Shown piece by piece: positions 1-7,398 of a DNA stretch of 16,186 nt; within the stretch, counting starts at the first letter, position 1, and each line of letters opens with the position of its first letter. The notes beneath the pieces were generated by a model. The model saw nothing but the letters and a program-made list of their open reading frames with translations, was not told where the DNA came from and made no database searches. The DNA comes from Chloroflexota bacterium (lineage in GTDB: Bacteria > Chloroflexota > Limnocylindria > Limnocylindrales > CSP1-4): contig JAOUEG010000014.1 of assembly GCA_029858845.1 (NCBI GenBank), positions 1 through 16,186 on the forward strand, given 5' to 3'. The translations under genes were made by a program, and so were the position numbers.

Positions 1-1028
1 AGCGGCAGATTGACCCCGTTGGCCATGTTCTCGCCACGGCGGAAGTTGACCGTCGAGGTACTCGGCTCGGCGGTCATCGTCGCTCCCGTCGAGACGTATC
101 CACTGCCCGTCGAGGCGGTCACGGTCACGTTGCCGGTGATGCCGACGGCTCCCGCCGGAACGATGCCGCCGGAGACCTGGAGGTTGCGCGGCTTCGCGTC
201 CTGGAACCGACCGGACAGGCCCCGACCGATCCGCGTGTCGAGCAATCGCTTGGGCACGACCGGGTACCAGGCTGCTCCATCGTTGCCGGGCAGGTAGTAG
301 CCCGTCACGTCCAGGACGACGTGCGCGCGCATGCCTGTCGCGCCCACGATGACGGCGGCCACGGTTCCGCCACTGCCCATCCTCAGCGTGAGGTTGTTGG
401 CCTGGTTGCGCCCCTTCAGGAAGTTGACCGACGACGTCGACGGCGTACTCGTCATCGTGGGGCCTATGGACAGGTAGCCGGACCCCGTCGCGCCGGTGAC
501 GGTCACATTCGCCGTGACGGCCGTGGCCTCGCGAGGCACGCTGCCGCGCCCGGCCAGCTGGAAGCTCTGGACCGTCCGGCTCACGAACGACCGGCGCAGG
601 CCATTGCCGACGCGCGTGTCGAGGAGGCGCTCAGGCCCGGTCGGATGCCAGGTCCCCCCACCGTCGCCCTCGCGGTAGTACCCGGTGACATCGAACACGA
701 GATGGGTGGCCGAGCCGGACGGGCCCTGGAACAGCGCGGCGATCGTTCCGCCCGTTCCGAGCCGTACCGTGACGCCGTTGGCGAGCGTGCGCCCGGCCGC
801 GAAGTTGATCGTGGACGTGGTTGCCGTGCTGCCCATCATCGGCCCGATCGCGACGTAGCCGGCACCCGTGGCGCCCGTGACCGTCAGGTTTCCCGTCACG
901 GCAAGGGCATCGCTCGGAACGCCGTTCCCGGTGACCGTGAAGCTCCTCGGCTTGCCGTCCAGGAATCGCCCGGACAGGCCCGATCCGATCCGCGTGTCCA
1001 GCCGTCGGATCGGCGTGACCGGGAACCA
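1..1028 (-). repeat. Tandem 126-127-residue repeats in the protease C-terminus (two full units plus a partial third)
   Basis: Three units start at a Trp codon at 1028, 650 and 269, giving periods of 378 and 381 nt. Each unit reads W-[FHY]-P-V/T-x-P-x-R-L-L/D-DTR-[IV]-G, then a GVP/SVP/IVP turn, TGN(L/V)TVT or a close variant, GxGY, an STxNF segment and AN(G/N)(V/L)T. Full units end in DVTGYY. Copies are diverged in DNA but clearly homologous in protein, so this is an old domain duplication and not a recent tandem amplification. I recall such units from secreted proteins of Actinomycetota and Chloroflexota, where they are presumed to be beta-sandwich adhesion or surface-binding modules. The third unit continues past the window edge. 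Confidence 0.85.
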
Positions 1029-2894
1029 GCTGCCGCCCTCGCCCACGACGACGTGCACGGTCGTGGAGCGCGCGGTCGAGAGATCGCTGGCCGCGACGTC
1101 GATGTCGTAGGTGCCGGGTCGGGTTCCGCTCGGGACCGTCACGGCGAGCGCGGAGATGTCGGCGGTCCAGCCGAGGAGACTGCTCGGCGAGAAGGTCGCC
1201 GACCAGCCCGACGGGACGCCCGTCACGGACAGGCGGACGCGCTCGAAGTGGGTGGGCGAGCGATCGATGGCGACGGGCAGCGTGGCCACGCCGCCGCTGC
1301 CGCCGATCGTGCCCGCGGGCGTGCCGTCGGTGAAATCGAACGAGCCGAGGCTGCCGAGGCGGCTCACGTCCAGGAGCTTCTCGTGCCGGCTGTCCGGGTC
1401 CGTGGACAGGTTCCAGCCGAGGTTCCCGAGGTACTGCAGGGCCTCCTTGACCTGAAGCGGCGACGCCCCCGGACGCGTGCTCTTGTAAAGCGCCACGGCG
1501 CCTGCCACAGCCGGCGCCGCCATGCTCGTGCCGGACAGGTACGCATACCCACCGGGAATGGACGACCAGATGCACTTGCCGGGCGCGATCAGGTCCACGT
1601 CGGCGCCGTAGTTGCTGAAATCCGCGAACGTGTCGTCCTTGTCGTACCCACCCCACGAGTAGCAGCGCGGCCCGCCCAGGCCACCGGGCTTGCCGTCCGT
1701 ATCGGCCAGCGCACTGACCGTGATGACCTCGTCGTAGGAGGCGGGAACCCGATGGCTGGCACTGCCACTGTCGTTGGCCGCCGCCGCGACGACGGTGATG
1801 CCGCCGGCGACCACGCGGCAGATGGCCGCGTGCAGGATGTCGTCGTTGACGCTGCCACAGGCGTGATCGTCCGACCCGGACTTCGCGACGCTCATGTTGA
1901 CCGCCTCGAACAGGGGTCGGCTTGCATCGACCGGGTCGCGCTGGGCAAGGATCCAGTCGAGTCCGCAGACATACCAGGACAGCAGGCCGTAGCCCTTGTC
2001 GTTGAGGATCTTGACGGCCCAGACTCGCGCACCCGGGGCGACGCCGACGACCCCGTAGTCGTTGTCCAGCGCCGCGACCGTACCCGCCACATGGGTTCCG
2101 TGCCCGTGGGCGTCCCGCCACTTCGTGCTGTCGCTCGTGGAGCAGTCGATGCCGCCGGCGACATTCAGGTCGGGGTGCATGGCGATGCCGGTGTCCACGA
2201 TGGCCACGTCGGCATCGACTCGTTGATCCACGCCGTCGATGTCCGCACTCGGGGAGATCCGCGCCCCGATGCGCATCACCCCGGTCGGCGTGGTCTGCCC
2301 GGCCAGCTCGACGACCTCGTCCGGGACGACCGCGACGACGTTCGGGTCAGCCTGCAGGGCCGCGCGCTGGTGCCCATCCAATCGCGCGGTGAACCCTCGG
2401 AAGGCGCGGTCGAAGCTGCGGATCGCCCGCGTGCCCTCGCCGCGACGATGCCGGTCGGCGACCGAGGCAGCGTCCACCCCGGCTGCGAGGACGACGATGT
2501 AGCGACCGGCAGGGTCGGGTCGGCCGTCGGCGTCCGTGCCGGGGAAATCGGCGGCCCCGAGCAGGGACGACGGTGTCCCCGGGGTTTCCGGAGCAGCCGG
2601 GACCGGGGCTTCCGATGGATCGGGCAGCGACGGCTGGTCCGTCGGGCCGGCTGGGGGCGTGGGCTCGACGGTCGGCTCGACATCCGGCGACGCCGTCGGT
2701 TCGGCGGTCGGGCCCGGGTCGGTGGTCGGCGGATCGGTCGAGGGCGGCGTGGAAGTCGGCGTCGGCTCAGCGGTCGGAGGTGGGGCGACCGCAGTCGGAC
2801 GACCTGCATCGGGCGGCTGGGCGGCCGAGGTGGACGCGACGGCAGGAAGGGCGACAAGCAGGGCGAGGGACAGGCAGGTGAGCGTGCGACGCAT
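1..2894 (-). CDS. Secreted subtilisin-like serine protease (S8) with C-terminal beta repeats, cut by the window's left edge
   Basis: The frame is open from 2894 to the window edge (964 codons, no stop), so the C-terminus lies outside. The ATG at 2894 is supported by GGAG at 2903-2900, 5 nt upstream. Order of parts: Sec signal peptide (about 1-25), a Pro/Thr-rich stretch (about 27-108), an I9-type inhibitory propeptide (about 131-200), the S8 catalytic domain (about 205-515), a beta-rich spacer (about 520-618), then repeats of about 126 residues from 623. The catalytic triad is visible: Asp234 (AIVDTGI), His265 (HGTHVAG) and Ser457 (GTSMAAP), with Asn374 as the likely oxyanion residue. The family cuts extracellular proteins and is self-activated by propeptide removal. 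The target here is unknown. It lies 188 nt downstream of the nuclease-like gene on the same strand and may have its own promoter. Protease assignment is firm; physiological role is not. Confidence 0.93.
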   Translation of the reverse strand, partial: MRRTLTCLSLALLVALPAVASTSAAQPPDAGRPTAVAPPPTAEPTPTSTPPSTDPPTTDPGPTAEPTASPDVEPTVEPTPPAGPTDQPSLPDPSEAPVPAAPETPGTPSSLLGAADFPGTDADGRPDPAGRYIVVLAAGVDAASVADRHRRGEGTRAIRSFDRAFRGFTARLDGHQRAALQADPNVVAVVPDEVVELAGQTTPTGVMRIGARISPSADIDGVDQRVDADVAIVDTGIAMHPDLNVAGGIDCSTSDSTKWRDAHGHGTHVAGTVAALDNDYGVVGVAPGARVWAVKILNDKGYGLLSWYVCGLDWILAQRDPVDASRPLFEAVNMSVAKSGSDDHACGSVNDDILHAAICRVVAGGITVVAAAANDSGSASHRVPASYDEVITVSALADTDGKPGGLGGPRCYSWGGYDKDDTFADFSNYGADVDLIAPGKCIWSSIPGGYAYLSGTSMAAPAVAGAVALYKSTRPGASPLQVKEALQYLGNLGWNLSTDPDSRHEKLLDVSRLGSLGSFDFTDGTPAGTIGGSGGVATLPVAIDRSPTHFERVRLSVTGVPSGWSATFSPSSLLGWTADISALAVTVPSGTRPGTYDIDVAASDLSTARSTTVHVVVGEGGSWFPVTPIRRLDTRIGSGLSGRFLDGKPRSFTVTGNGVPSDALAVTGNLTVTGATGAGYVAIGPMMGSTATTSTINFAAGRTLANGVTVRLGTGGTIAALFQGPSGSATHLVFDVTGYYREGDGGGTWHPTGPERLLDTRVGNGLRRSFVSRTVQSFQLAGRGSVPREATAVTANVTVTGATGSGYLSIGPTMTSTPSTSSVNFLKGRNQANNLTLRMGSGGTVAAVIVGATGMRAHVVLDVTGYYLPGNDGAAWYPVVPKRLLDTRIGRGLSGRFQDAKPRNLQVSGGIVPAGAVGITGNVTVTASTGSGYVSTGATMTAEPSTSTVNFRRGENMANGVNLP

Positions 2895-3082
2895 GTCCAC
2901 TCCGATTGCGGGGACCTGGGAGATCGCCAGCTCGCATCGGAAGCGCGCCGGACTCGATGCCCATCATCCCGCCCAGGGATGGAGGCCACCACCCACCCGG
3001 TGGTCCCGGTCGAGCCTAGCCGACCAGTCCGGGATGCGCCAGACCGGGCGGCGCCGCGCAATGGCAGAGGTGCGGTGACGCG
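2895..3082. other. Intergenic region between the nuclease-like gene and the protease (188 nt)
   Basis: No convincing gene is seen here. It holds the protease ribosome binding site (GGAG, 2903-2900), a perfect 6-bp inverted repeat ACCACC-N5-GGTGGT at 2988-3004 and a 10-nt GC palindrome at 3048-3057. A TAGGCT box on the minus strand (3018-3013) could be a -10 element for the protease, but no good -35 accompanies it. The 2988-3004 hairpin could end transcription of the upstream gene, though no T-run follows it. All of these are weak signals. Confidence 0.3.
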
Positions 3083-4333
3083 TCAGTCGACCGTGGCGCG
3101 GATCTCCGCCTCGGCCTCGCCGACCCTGGCGAGGATGCTGGAGCGCATCGTGTCCAGTCCCGTCCAGACGGCCTTGGTCGCGTTGGAGATGGACGTCAGC
3201 TGCGACTTGAGCTGGCGGACCACCTCCAGTTGCTCGCGGATGGCCGTCAGGGCCGCGGAGACCGCGGCCGCGTCCACCTCCACCTCGTGTTCGGCGAGCG
3301 ACGCCAGGGCGAGCAGGCGGGCCAGACGTACCGCAGCCTCCAGGTTTGCCGGCTCCGGGGATTCGGGGTCGATCACGCAGTACACGTCCTGGCCGACCAG
3401 CGTGAATGGCGCGATCCCGGCCGGGGCGTGCGCTGGCGTGAACACCGCGAGGGCCACCGCGGCGCCACGGTTCTCCCGCGCCTCGCGCAGTTCGTCCCTC
3501 ATCGCCCGCGTGGACATCGGCCGATCCTTGGCCTCGACGACCACTCGCAGGTCGTGGCCGCGCGTTGCCTGCGCGTCCACGGTCACCACGAAATCGCCCT
3601 TCTTGGACTTGAGGACCGACCCGGCCTCGAGGCCCGTCCGATCGACGAGGTCGCCGGCGCCGCGGGCGATCTCGCCCAGCATCGCCTCGAGCAGATCCTC
3701 GAAATCCCCTCCCTTGGCCGCCGAACGCGCCCGCTCGGCACCCCGGGCCGCCGCGGCCGCCTCGATGGCGACGAGGCGCTCCTCGATCCCCTTGAAGCCG
3801 GCGGCGATCTCCTGTCGGAACTGGTGCATCGGCGAATTGAGGCGGGTCGGGTCCAGCAGACGTGCGAGCTTGGAGGCGTCGCCGTCGAAGTACCGCTCCA
3901 GCATCCCTCCGATGCGGCCGATCGCGCTGTCGCGCTTCGTCTCGTCGAACAGTTCGTCCACCATGGAGCGCAGTGCCCCGCGGTCGCCGAGGAACTTCTC
4001 GAGCGTTCGCGGCAGGCGCCCGTCACCGTCCGCGAAGTTCGCCCGAAGCGTCTGCTCCAGCGTCTGCGCTGCGCGTTCGTTGACCTGCTCCGCCTGACGG
4101 ACCATGCGTTCGAACTCCACGCGGACGGCGTCCACGTTGACGGTCACGCCGGCGTCCTGGAGGGCGATCAGGCCGATGCGCAGGGCCCGCTCCACGAGAG
4201 CACCGCGATCCGACGCGGGGCGTTCGCCGAGGAAGGCCGCGAGTGACGGATCGGCGAGGGTGAGTCGCTCGATCACGATCCGGTCGCCCTCGAGCCGAAC
4301 CGATTGATGGAGCGGGATGACGGCAGCTTCCAT
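3083..4333 (-). CDS. Uncharacterised protein with a PD-(D/E)XK nuclease-like core between helical arms
   Basis: This 416-residue protein belongs to no family I can name. Residues about 50-205 are charged, probably helical and partly coiled-coil. Residues 208-320 look like a PD-(D/E)XK fold: GGDFE (Glu212) on the first helix, KKGDFVV (Asp247), then a strand ending in EAK (Glu267, Lys269), followed by an Ala/Arg-rich helix and a hydrophobic strand. Residues 345-416 form another likely coiled-coil helix. The arrangement recalls RmuC-type or Mrr-type nuclease-fold proteins, which act on DNA, but the match is by motif only. I chose the ATG at 4333 over the one at 4363 because a TAGTCT box ends 7 nt before it and neither has a good ribosome binding site; the longer form would add 10 residues. 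It diverges from the protease at 4411. No restriction, methylase or toxin partner is adjacent. Confidence 0.8.
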   Translation of the reverse strand: MEAAVIPLHQSVRLEGDRIVIERLTLADPSLAAFLGERPASDRGALVERALRIGLIALQDAGVTVNVDAVRVEFERMVRQAEQVNERAAQTLEQTLRANFADGDGRLPRTLEKFLGDRGALRSMVDELFDETKRDSAIGRIGGMLERYFDGDASKLARLLDPTRLNSPMHQFRQEIAAGFKGIEERLVAIEAAAAARGAERARSAAKGGDFEDLLEAMLGEIARGAGDLVDRTGLEAGSVLKSKKGDFVVTVDAQATRGHDLRVVVEAKDRPMSTRAMRDELREARENRGAAVALAVFTPAHAPAGIAPFTLVGQDVYCVIDPESPEPANLEAAVRLARLLALASLAEHEVEVDAAAVSAALTAIREQLEVVRQLKSQLTSISNATKAVWTGLDTMRSSILARVGEAEAEIRATVD

Positions 4334-4340
4334 GCCCGGA

Positions 4341-4346
4341 AGACTA
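4341..4346 (-). promoter_or_regulatory. Candidate -10 box (TAGTCT) for the nuclease-like gene
   Basis: TAGTCT on the minus strand ends 7 nt before the ATG at 4333, the spacing expected if transcription starts at or next to the start codon. A GTGACA sequence at 4375-4370 resembles a -35 but lies 23 nt away, which is too far for a standard promoter. The absence of a Shine-Dalgarno sequence fits a leaderless transcript. Confidence 0.4.
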
Positions 4347-4395
4347 GGACCCACCCGTGACATCTAGGCTGTCACGAAACGCGCCGCGGCGGCCC

Positions 4396-4401
4396 TACGA
4401 T
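4396..4401 (+). promoter_or_regulatory. Candidate -10 box (TACGAT) for the second S8 protease
   Basis: TACGAT lies 9 nt before the ATG at 4411, so the transcript would have a leader of only about 2 nt or none. This favours the ATG over the in-frame GTG at 4357, which lies upstream of the box. No clear -35 is seen. Confidence 0.4.
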
Positions 4402-4410
4402 GCGGACGGA

Positions 4411-6450
4411 ATGCCGGATCGACCAGGAACCCTCCCGCCTGATACGACGCGACGCACCCTCGTGGTGATGGTGGTACTGGCGGTCGCGCTCGCCACGGCC
4501 GCGCCGATGCTGGCCGCCGAAGGGCCCGGCAGCGGTCGATCGATCGATGACGAGATCCTCATCCGCTACGCGCCGGGGACGACGGCTCTCGAGCGCGACA
4601 GGACGCTCCGGGAGGCTGGGCTGACCCACGTCCGCACGACGGCCGACGGTCGAACGCAGGTCGTGACGGCCCCGGGCCGCGCCACCGCGACGGTGCGGCG
4701 CGACCTCGCCGGCGATCCGAACGTCGTGGCGATCGCCCCGAACCGGCGCCGTGAGCTGGCCGACGACATCGCGGGCGAACCGGCGTTCGGCGAACTGTGG
4801 GGGCTCCACAACACCGGTCAGGCGCTGAGCGGCACGAGCACCGAGACAGCGCGCAGCGACGTCGACATCGATGCCCTGCAGGCGCTTTCGCTAGGGCTCG
4901 GGAGCCCGAGCGTCGTCGTGGCCGTCATCGACGACGGCGTCGACTTCAGCCATCCGGATCTCGCGCAGCGCCCCTGGACGAACCCCGGCGAGTCCGGATC
5001 CAGGGCGACCAACGGCATCGACGACGATGGCAACGGCTACGTGGACGACGCCCACGGCTGGGATTTCTGCAACGGCGACGCCACGGTCCACGATGCCGGG
5101 GAGGACGGTCACGGCACGCATGTCGCCGGCACGCTCGCCGCGTCGCTGGACGGCACCGGCGTCGTCGGCGTCGCGCCGGGGATCAGCATCATGGCCCTCA
5201 AGTTCATCGGCCAGGATGGGGCCTGCGGCACCGACGACCTCGCGGTCGAGGCGATCGACTACGCGGCATCGTTCGGCGTCAGGATCATCAACGGATCCTG
5301 GGGAGGGCCCCAGGCAAGCACGGTGCTCGATGCCGCCATCGCTGCGTCCGGGGCGCTGTTCGTGGCCGCGGCCGGTAACGGCGGCTCGAACCTGGACCTG
5401 AGTCCCGGTCCGCGTTTCTACCCGGCATCGTCCGTGCTCCCGAACGTCGTGGCCGTGGCCGCAGTGGATCAGGCCGGGCGCCTGGCGGGCTTCTCCAATC
5501 ACGGCGCCGTGACGGTGGACCTCGCCGGTCCCGGCACGAACATCCTGAGCGCCTACCCGGCCAGCGCCGGCTGTCCGAGCCCGTGCTATGCGTGGGCGGC
5601 GGGAACGTCCATGGCGGCACCGCACGTCAGTGGCGTTGCCGCCCTGGTGGGCAGCGCCCAACCCGCCCTCCTGGCAAACCCGATCGGGCTCCGCGCTCGG
5701 CTTCTGGCCACCGGCCGAATCCTCGACGCGACGGTCGGGAAGACCGCCACCGGACGTCTCGTCAACGCCTTGCGCGCGATCGATACGGGCAGGCCTGCGG
5801 TCGGAGCTCCGGATCGCTTCCGCTTCAAGGTCGGGTCCATCGTCGGCTCGAGCGCCGTCCCCACCGTCGTCGCCTGGCCCGTCGCCGTCGACCCGATGAG
5901 CGGCGTCGCCTCCTATCAGCTCCGCCGCCAGGGACCCGAGGGGTGGTCGCTGATCGGCGCGAGCCTGACCGGCACGTCAGTCGGGTCGTCGTTGCGCTAC
6001 GGCAGTGACTACCGGTTCCGGCTCGGTGCGACCGATCAGGCGGGCAATGCCGGCGGCCCGGTGGACAGCCCGGTCGTACGAGTCACGCTGCATCCGGACG
6101 CCTCGAGTCTGGCGACCTATGGACCTGGGTGGTCCACCGTCGCCAGTGCTGGAGCGACCGGCCACCGACTGCACACCGCGTCGCGGCGCGGATCGTGGAT
6201 GTCATTCAGCTTCACCGGTCGATCGGTCGCGCTGGTCAGCCCGAAGGGCACCTCGCGTGGCAGCGTCAAGGTCTACGTAGACGGGGCCTACGTTTCGACG
6301 GTCGACCTCCATCGCTCGAGCGCGATCTCGAAGGTGATCGTCTTCTCGCGGTCGTGGTCCACCAAGGCGAGGCACACGGTCAGGCTGGTCGTCCTCGGGA
6401 CCAGCGGGCATCCGCGCGTGGACGTCGACGGGTTCATCGTCGTCCGATAG
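4411..6450 (+). CDS. Secreted subtilisin-like serine protease (S8) with two C-terminal beta domains
   Basis: From the ATG at 4411 the protein has 679 residues. A signal peptide (about 1-36) has Arg14-Arg15 before a hydrophobic core and ends near MLAA. A propeptide-like segment follows (about 46-115, starting ILIRYAPGTT). The S8 domain (about 127-455) shows Asp174 (VIDDGVD), His234 (HGTHVAG), Ser400 (GTSMAAPHVSG) and oxyanion Asn323 (AAGNGG). A DDDGNGYVDD stretch (204-213) is a likely calcium-binding insertion, typical of bacterial S8 enzymes. Residues about 465-560 resemble a fibronectin/Ig-like domain (TDQAGNAGG). Residues 568-679 form a separate beta domain with GRSVALVSPKG and GHPRVDVDGF. 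An in-frame GTG at 4357 would add 18 residues before the signal peptide and is less likely. It differs from the other subtilase in the window in architecture, so the two are not a recent duplication. Substrate unknown. Confidence 0.93.
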   Translation: MPDRPGTLPPDTTRRTLVVMVVLAVALATAAPMLAAEGPGSGRSIDDEILIRYAPGTTALERDRTLREAGLTHVRTTADGRTQVVTAPGRATATVRRDLAGDPNVVAIAPNRRRELADDIAGEPAFGELWGLHNTGQALSGTSTETARSDVDIDALQALSLGLGSPSVVVAVIDDGVDFSHPDLAQRPWTNPGESGSRATNGIDDDGNGYVDDAHGWDFCNGDATVHDAGEDGHGTHVAGTLAASLDGTGVVGVAPGISIMALKFIGQDGACGTDDLAVEAIDYAASFGVRIINGSWGGPQASTVLDAAIAASGALFVAAAGNGGSNLDLSPGPRFYPASSVLPNVVAVAAVDQAGRLAGFSNHGAVTVDLAGPGTNILSAYPASAGCPSPCYAWAAGTSMAAPHVSGVAALVGSAQPALLANPIGLRARLLATGRILDATVGKTATGRLVNALRAIDTGRPAVGAPDRFRFKVGSIVGSSAVPTVVAWPVAVDPMSGVASYQLRRQGPEGWSLIGASLTGTSVGSSLRYGSDYRFRLGATDQAGNAGGPVDSPVVRVTLHPDASSLATYGPGWSTVASAGATGHRLHTASRRGSWMSFSFTGRSVALVSPKGTSRGSVKVYVDGAYVSTVDLHRSSAISKVIVFSRSWSTKARHTVRLVVLGTSGHPRVDVDGFIVVR

Positions 6451-6546
6451 GCAGGATCCCGATCGGGCAGGCGGACCCGATCGCAGCCGCGCGTCGCTGC
6501 GTGCCCGCTGGGAAGTGCGGGCTGACGACCCCAGCGCGACCCGCGG
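6451..6546. other. Convergent intergenic region (96 nt)
   Basis: This spacer lies between the converging stops of the S8 protease and 5-hydroxyisourate hydrolase. It contains a 10-nt palindrome CCCGATCGGG (6458-6467) and the hairpin listed at 6503-6522. No gene is visible. Confidence 0.6.
6503..6522. terminator. Possible bidirectional terminator hairpin
   Basis: GCCCGC (6503-6508) and GCGGGC (6517-6522) form a perfect 6-bp GC stem with an 8-nt loop, between two converging genes. There is no T-run on either side, so it is not a classical intrinsic terminator. Position is the main support. Confidence 0.35.
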
Positions 6547-6894
6547 TCAGCTGCCCCGGTAGGTCGTCATCGAGTACGGAGCCAGCAGCAACGGGACGTG
6601 GTAGCTGCGTTCCGTGTCGGTGATCCGCAGGTCCACCGCGATCTTCGTGAAGAACGAGCCGTCCTCGTGGGCGACGTCGAACTCAAGGCGGTAGTCGCCC
6701 GCGGCGAGGGGCCGCTCCAGCAGGTCACGGATCCGGCCGTCACCGTCCGTCAGGGCTTGCGTCATGCGGATCGGTGCCGCCGCCACGTCCAGTCGATAGA
6801 GCGTCACGTGGACACCTGCCGCCGGCACGCCCCGTTGTGTGTCCAGGACGTGGGTGCTGATGGTGTGGGTGGCGAGTTCGGAGCTGTCTGCCAC
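6547..6894 (-). CDS. uraH: 5-Hydroxyisourate hydrolase (transthyretin-like)
   Basis: The 115-residue product matches the length and ends of the HIUase family. N-terminal THTISTHVLDTQRGVPA (from about residue 9) carries the conserved catalytic His and the LDT/GxPA signature. The C-terminus ends in YRGS, the family hallmark that separates it from vertebrate transthyretin. The enzyme is cytosolic, forms tetramers and hydrolyses 5-hydroxyisourate, the product of urate oxidase, to OHCU. The start is a GTG at 6894, supported by AGGAG at 6903-6899, 4 nt away. It lies outside the main operon, diverging from the DUF3830 gene across 27 nt and converging on the S8 protease. A minus-strand TAGCGT at 6933-6928 could be its -10, which would place its promoter inside the DUF3830 coding start. 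Confidence 0.95.
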   Translation of the reverse strand: MADSSELATHTISTHVLDTQRGVPAAGVHVTLYRLDVAAAPIRMTQALTDGDGRIRDLLERPLAAGDYRLEFDVAHEDGSFFTKIAVDLRITDTERSYHVPLLLAPYSMTTYRGS

Positions 6895-6898
6895 GGGA

Positions 6899-6903
6899 CT
6901 CCT
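6899..6903 (-). promoter_or_regulatory. Ribosome binding site (AGGAG) that sets the GTG start of uraH
   Basis: AGGAG lies 4 nt before the GTG at 6894 on the minus strand. No ATG in this frame is better placed, so it decides the start. Confidence 0.6.
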
Positions 6904-6909
6904 GCGCGC

Positions 6910-6915
6910 TATGCT
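6910..6915 (+). promoter_or_regulatory. Candidate -10 box (TATGCT) for the DUF3830-amidohydrolase pair
   Basis: TATGCT ends 6 nt before the ATG at 6922, and no Shine-Dalgarno sequence fits between them on the plus strand. This is the usual geometry of a leaderless transcript. The box lies inside the 27-nt gap shared with uraH, so the two transcription units must influence each other. Confidence 0.45.
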
Positions 6916-6921
6916 TCCGCG

Positions 6922-7356
6922 ATGGGAACGCTACGGATCGAGGTCGGCGACCTCCACTTTACCGCCCGCTGGGAGGAGGCGGCACCCCGGACGATCGAGG
7001 CGATCCGCCGGATGCTGCCCATCGACTCGAGGCTGATCCACTGCCGCTGGAGCGGCGAGTCCACGTGGATCCCCTTCGGTGACCTCCGGCCGGGCCTGGA
7101 CTACGAGAACCACACGTCCCACCCGGCCCCAGGTCAGCTGGCGATCTATCCGGGCGGCATCAGCGAATGCGAGATCTTCTTCCCCTACGGCGGCTGCACC
7201 ACGGCGTCCAAGGTGGGCCAATTGGCGGCGAACCACTTCGCCTCGGTCGTCGCGGCGGGACCCGACGATGACTGGGCGGAGCGGCTCCGCGAGGTGGGCC
7301 GTCGGACGCTGTGGGAGGGTGCCCAGCCGATCCGGATCCAGGAAACAGACGACTGA
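6922..7356 (+). CDS. DUF3830 family protein (cyclophilin-like fold), partner of the downstream amidohydrolase
   Basis: The 144-residue product shows features I recognise from DUF3830: WSGESTWIPFGD (about 50-61), ENHTSHPAPGQLAIYPGG (about 65-82), then ECEIFFPYG and SKVGQLAANHFA. Members are small, cytosolic and adopt a cyclophilin-like barrel. Their biochemical function has not been established to my knowledge, although they often sit beside hydantoinase or other amidohydrolase genes. The conserved Asn, His and Gly residues in the central stretch suggest a ligand pocket; isomerase activity is not shown. The gene is followed after 42 nt by the amidohydrolase on the same strand, so the two are probably co-transcribed. 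There is no signal peptide or membrane segment. Confidence 0.85.
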   Translation: MGTLRIEVGDLHFTARWEEAAPRTIEAIRRMLPIDSRLIHCRWSGESTWIPFGDLRPGLDYENHTSHPAPGQLAIYPGGISECEIFFPYGGCTTASKVGQLAANHFASVVAAGPDDDWAERLREVGRRTLWEGAQPIRIQETDD

Positions 7357-7398
7357 CGTCACGATGAGCTCCCCGGGACGCCAGCGGCCCGGTTCCCG

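Noticed and set aside
631..2121. A 496-codon minus-strand frame inside the first protease
   Set aside because: It is out of frame with the protease catalytic motifs and is dominated by Arg, Gly and His. The true frame is the one open from 2894 to the window edge.
3048..3057. Palindrome GCGGCGCCGC near the end of the nuclease-like gene
   Set aside because: It is a low-information GC palindrome without a T-run or matching copies elsewhere in the window.
321..4097. A very long open frame (1258 codons) on the plus strand
   Set aside because: It runs antisense across a protease and a nuclease-like gene that both have clear motifs. Its translation is Arg/Ala/Gly-rich without domain motifs, as expected for a shadow frame in GC-rich DNA.
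3083..4333. Part of a restriction-modification or toxin-antitoxin defence system
   Set aside because: No methylase, specificity subunit, helicase or small antitoxin gene is adjacent; both neighbours are secreted proteases.
6458..6467. Palindrome CCCGATCGGG as a regulatory site or terminator
   Set aside because: It is only 10 nt with no loop, and palindromes of this kind are common by chance in GC-rich DNA. It was noted only as part of the convergent spacer.
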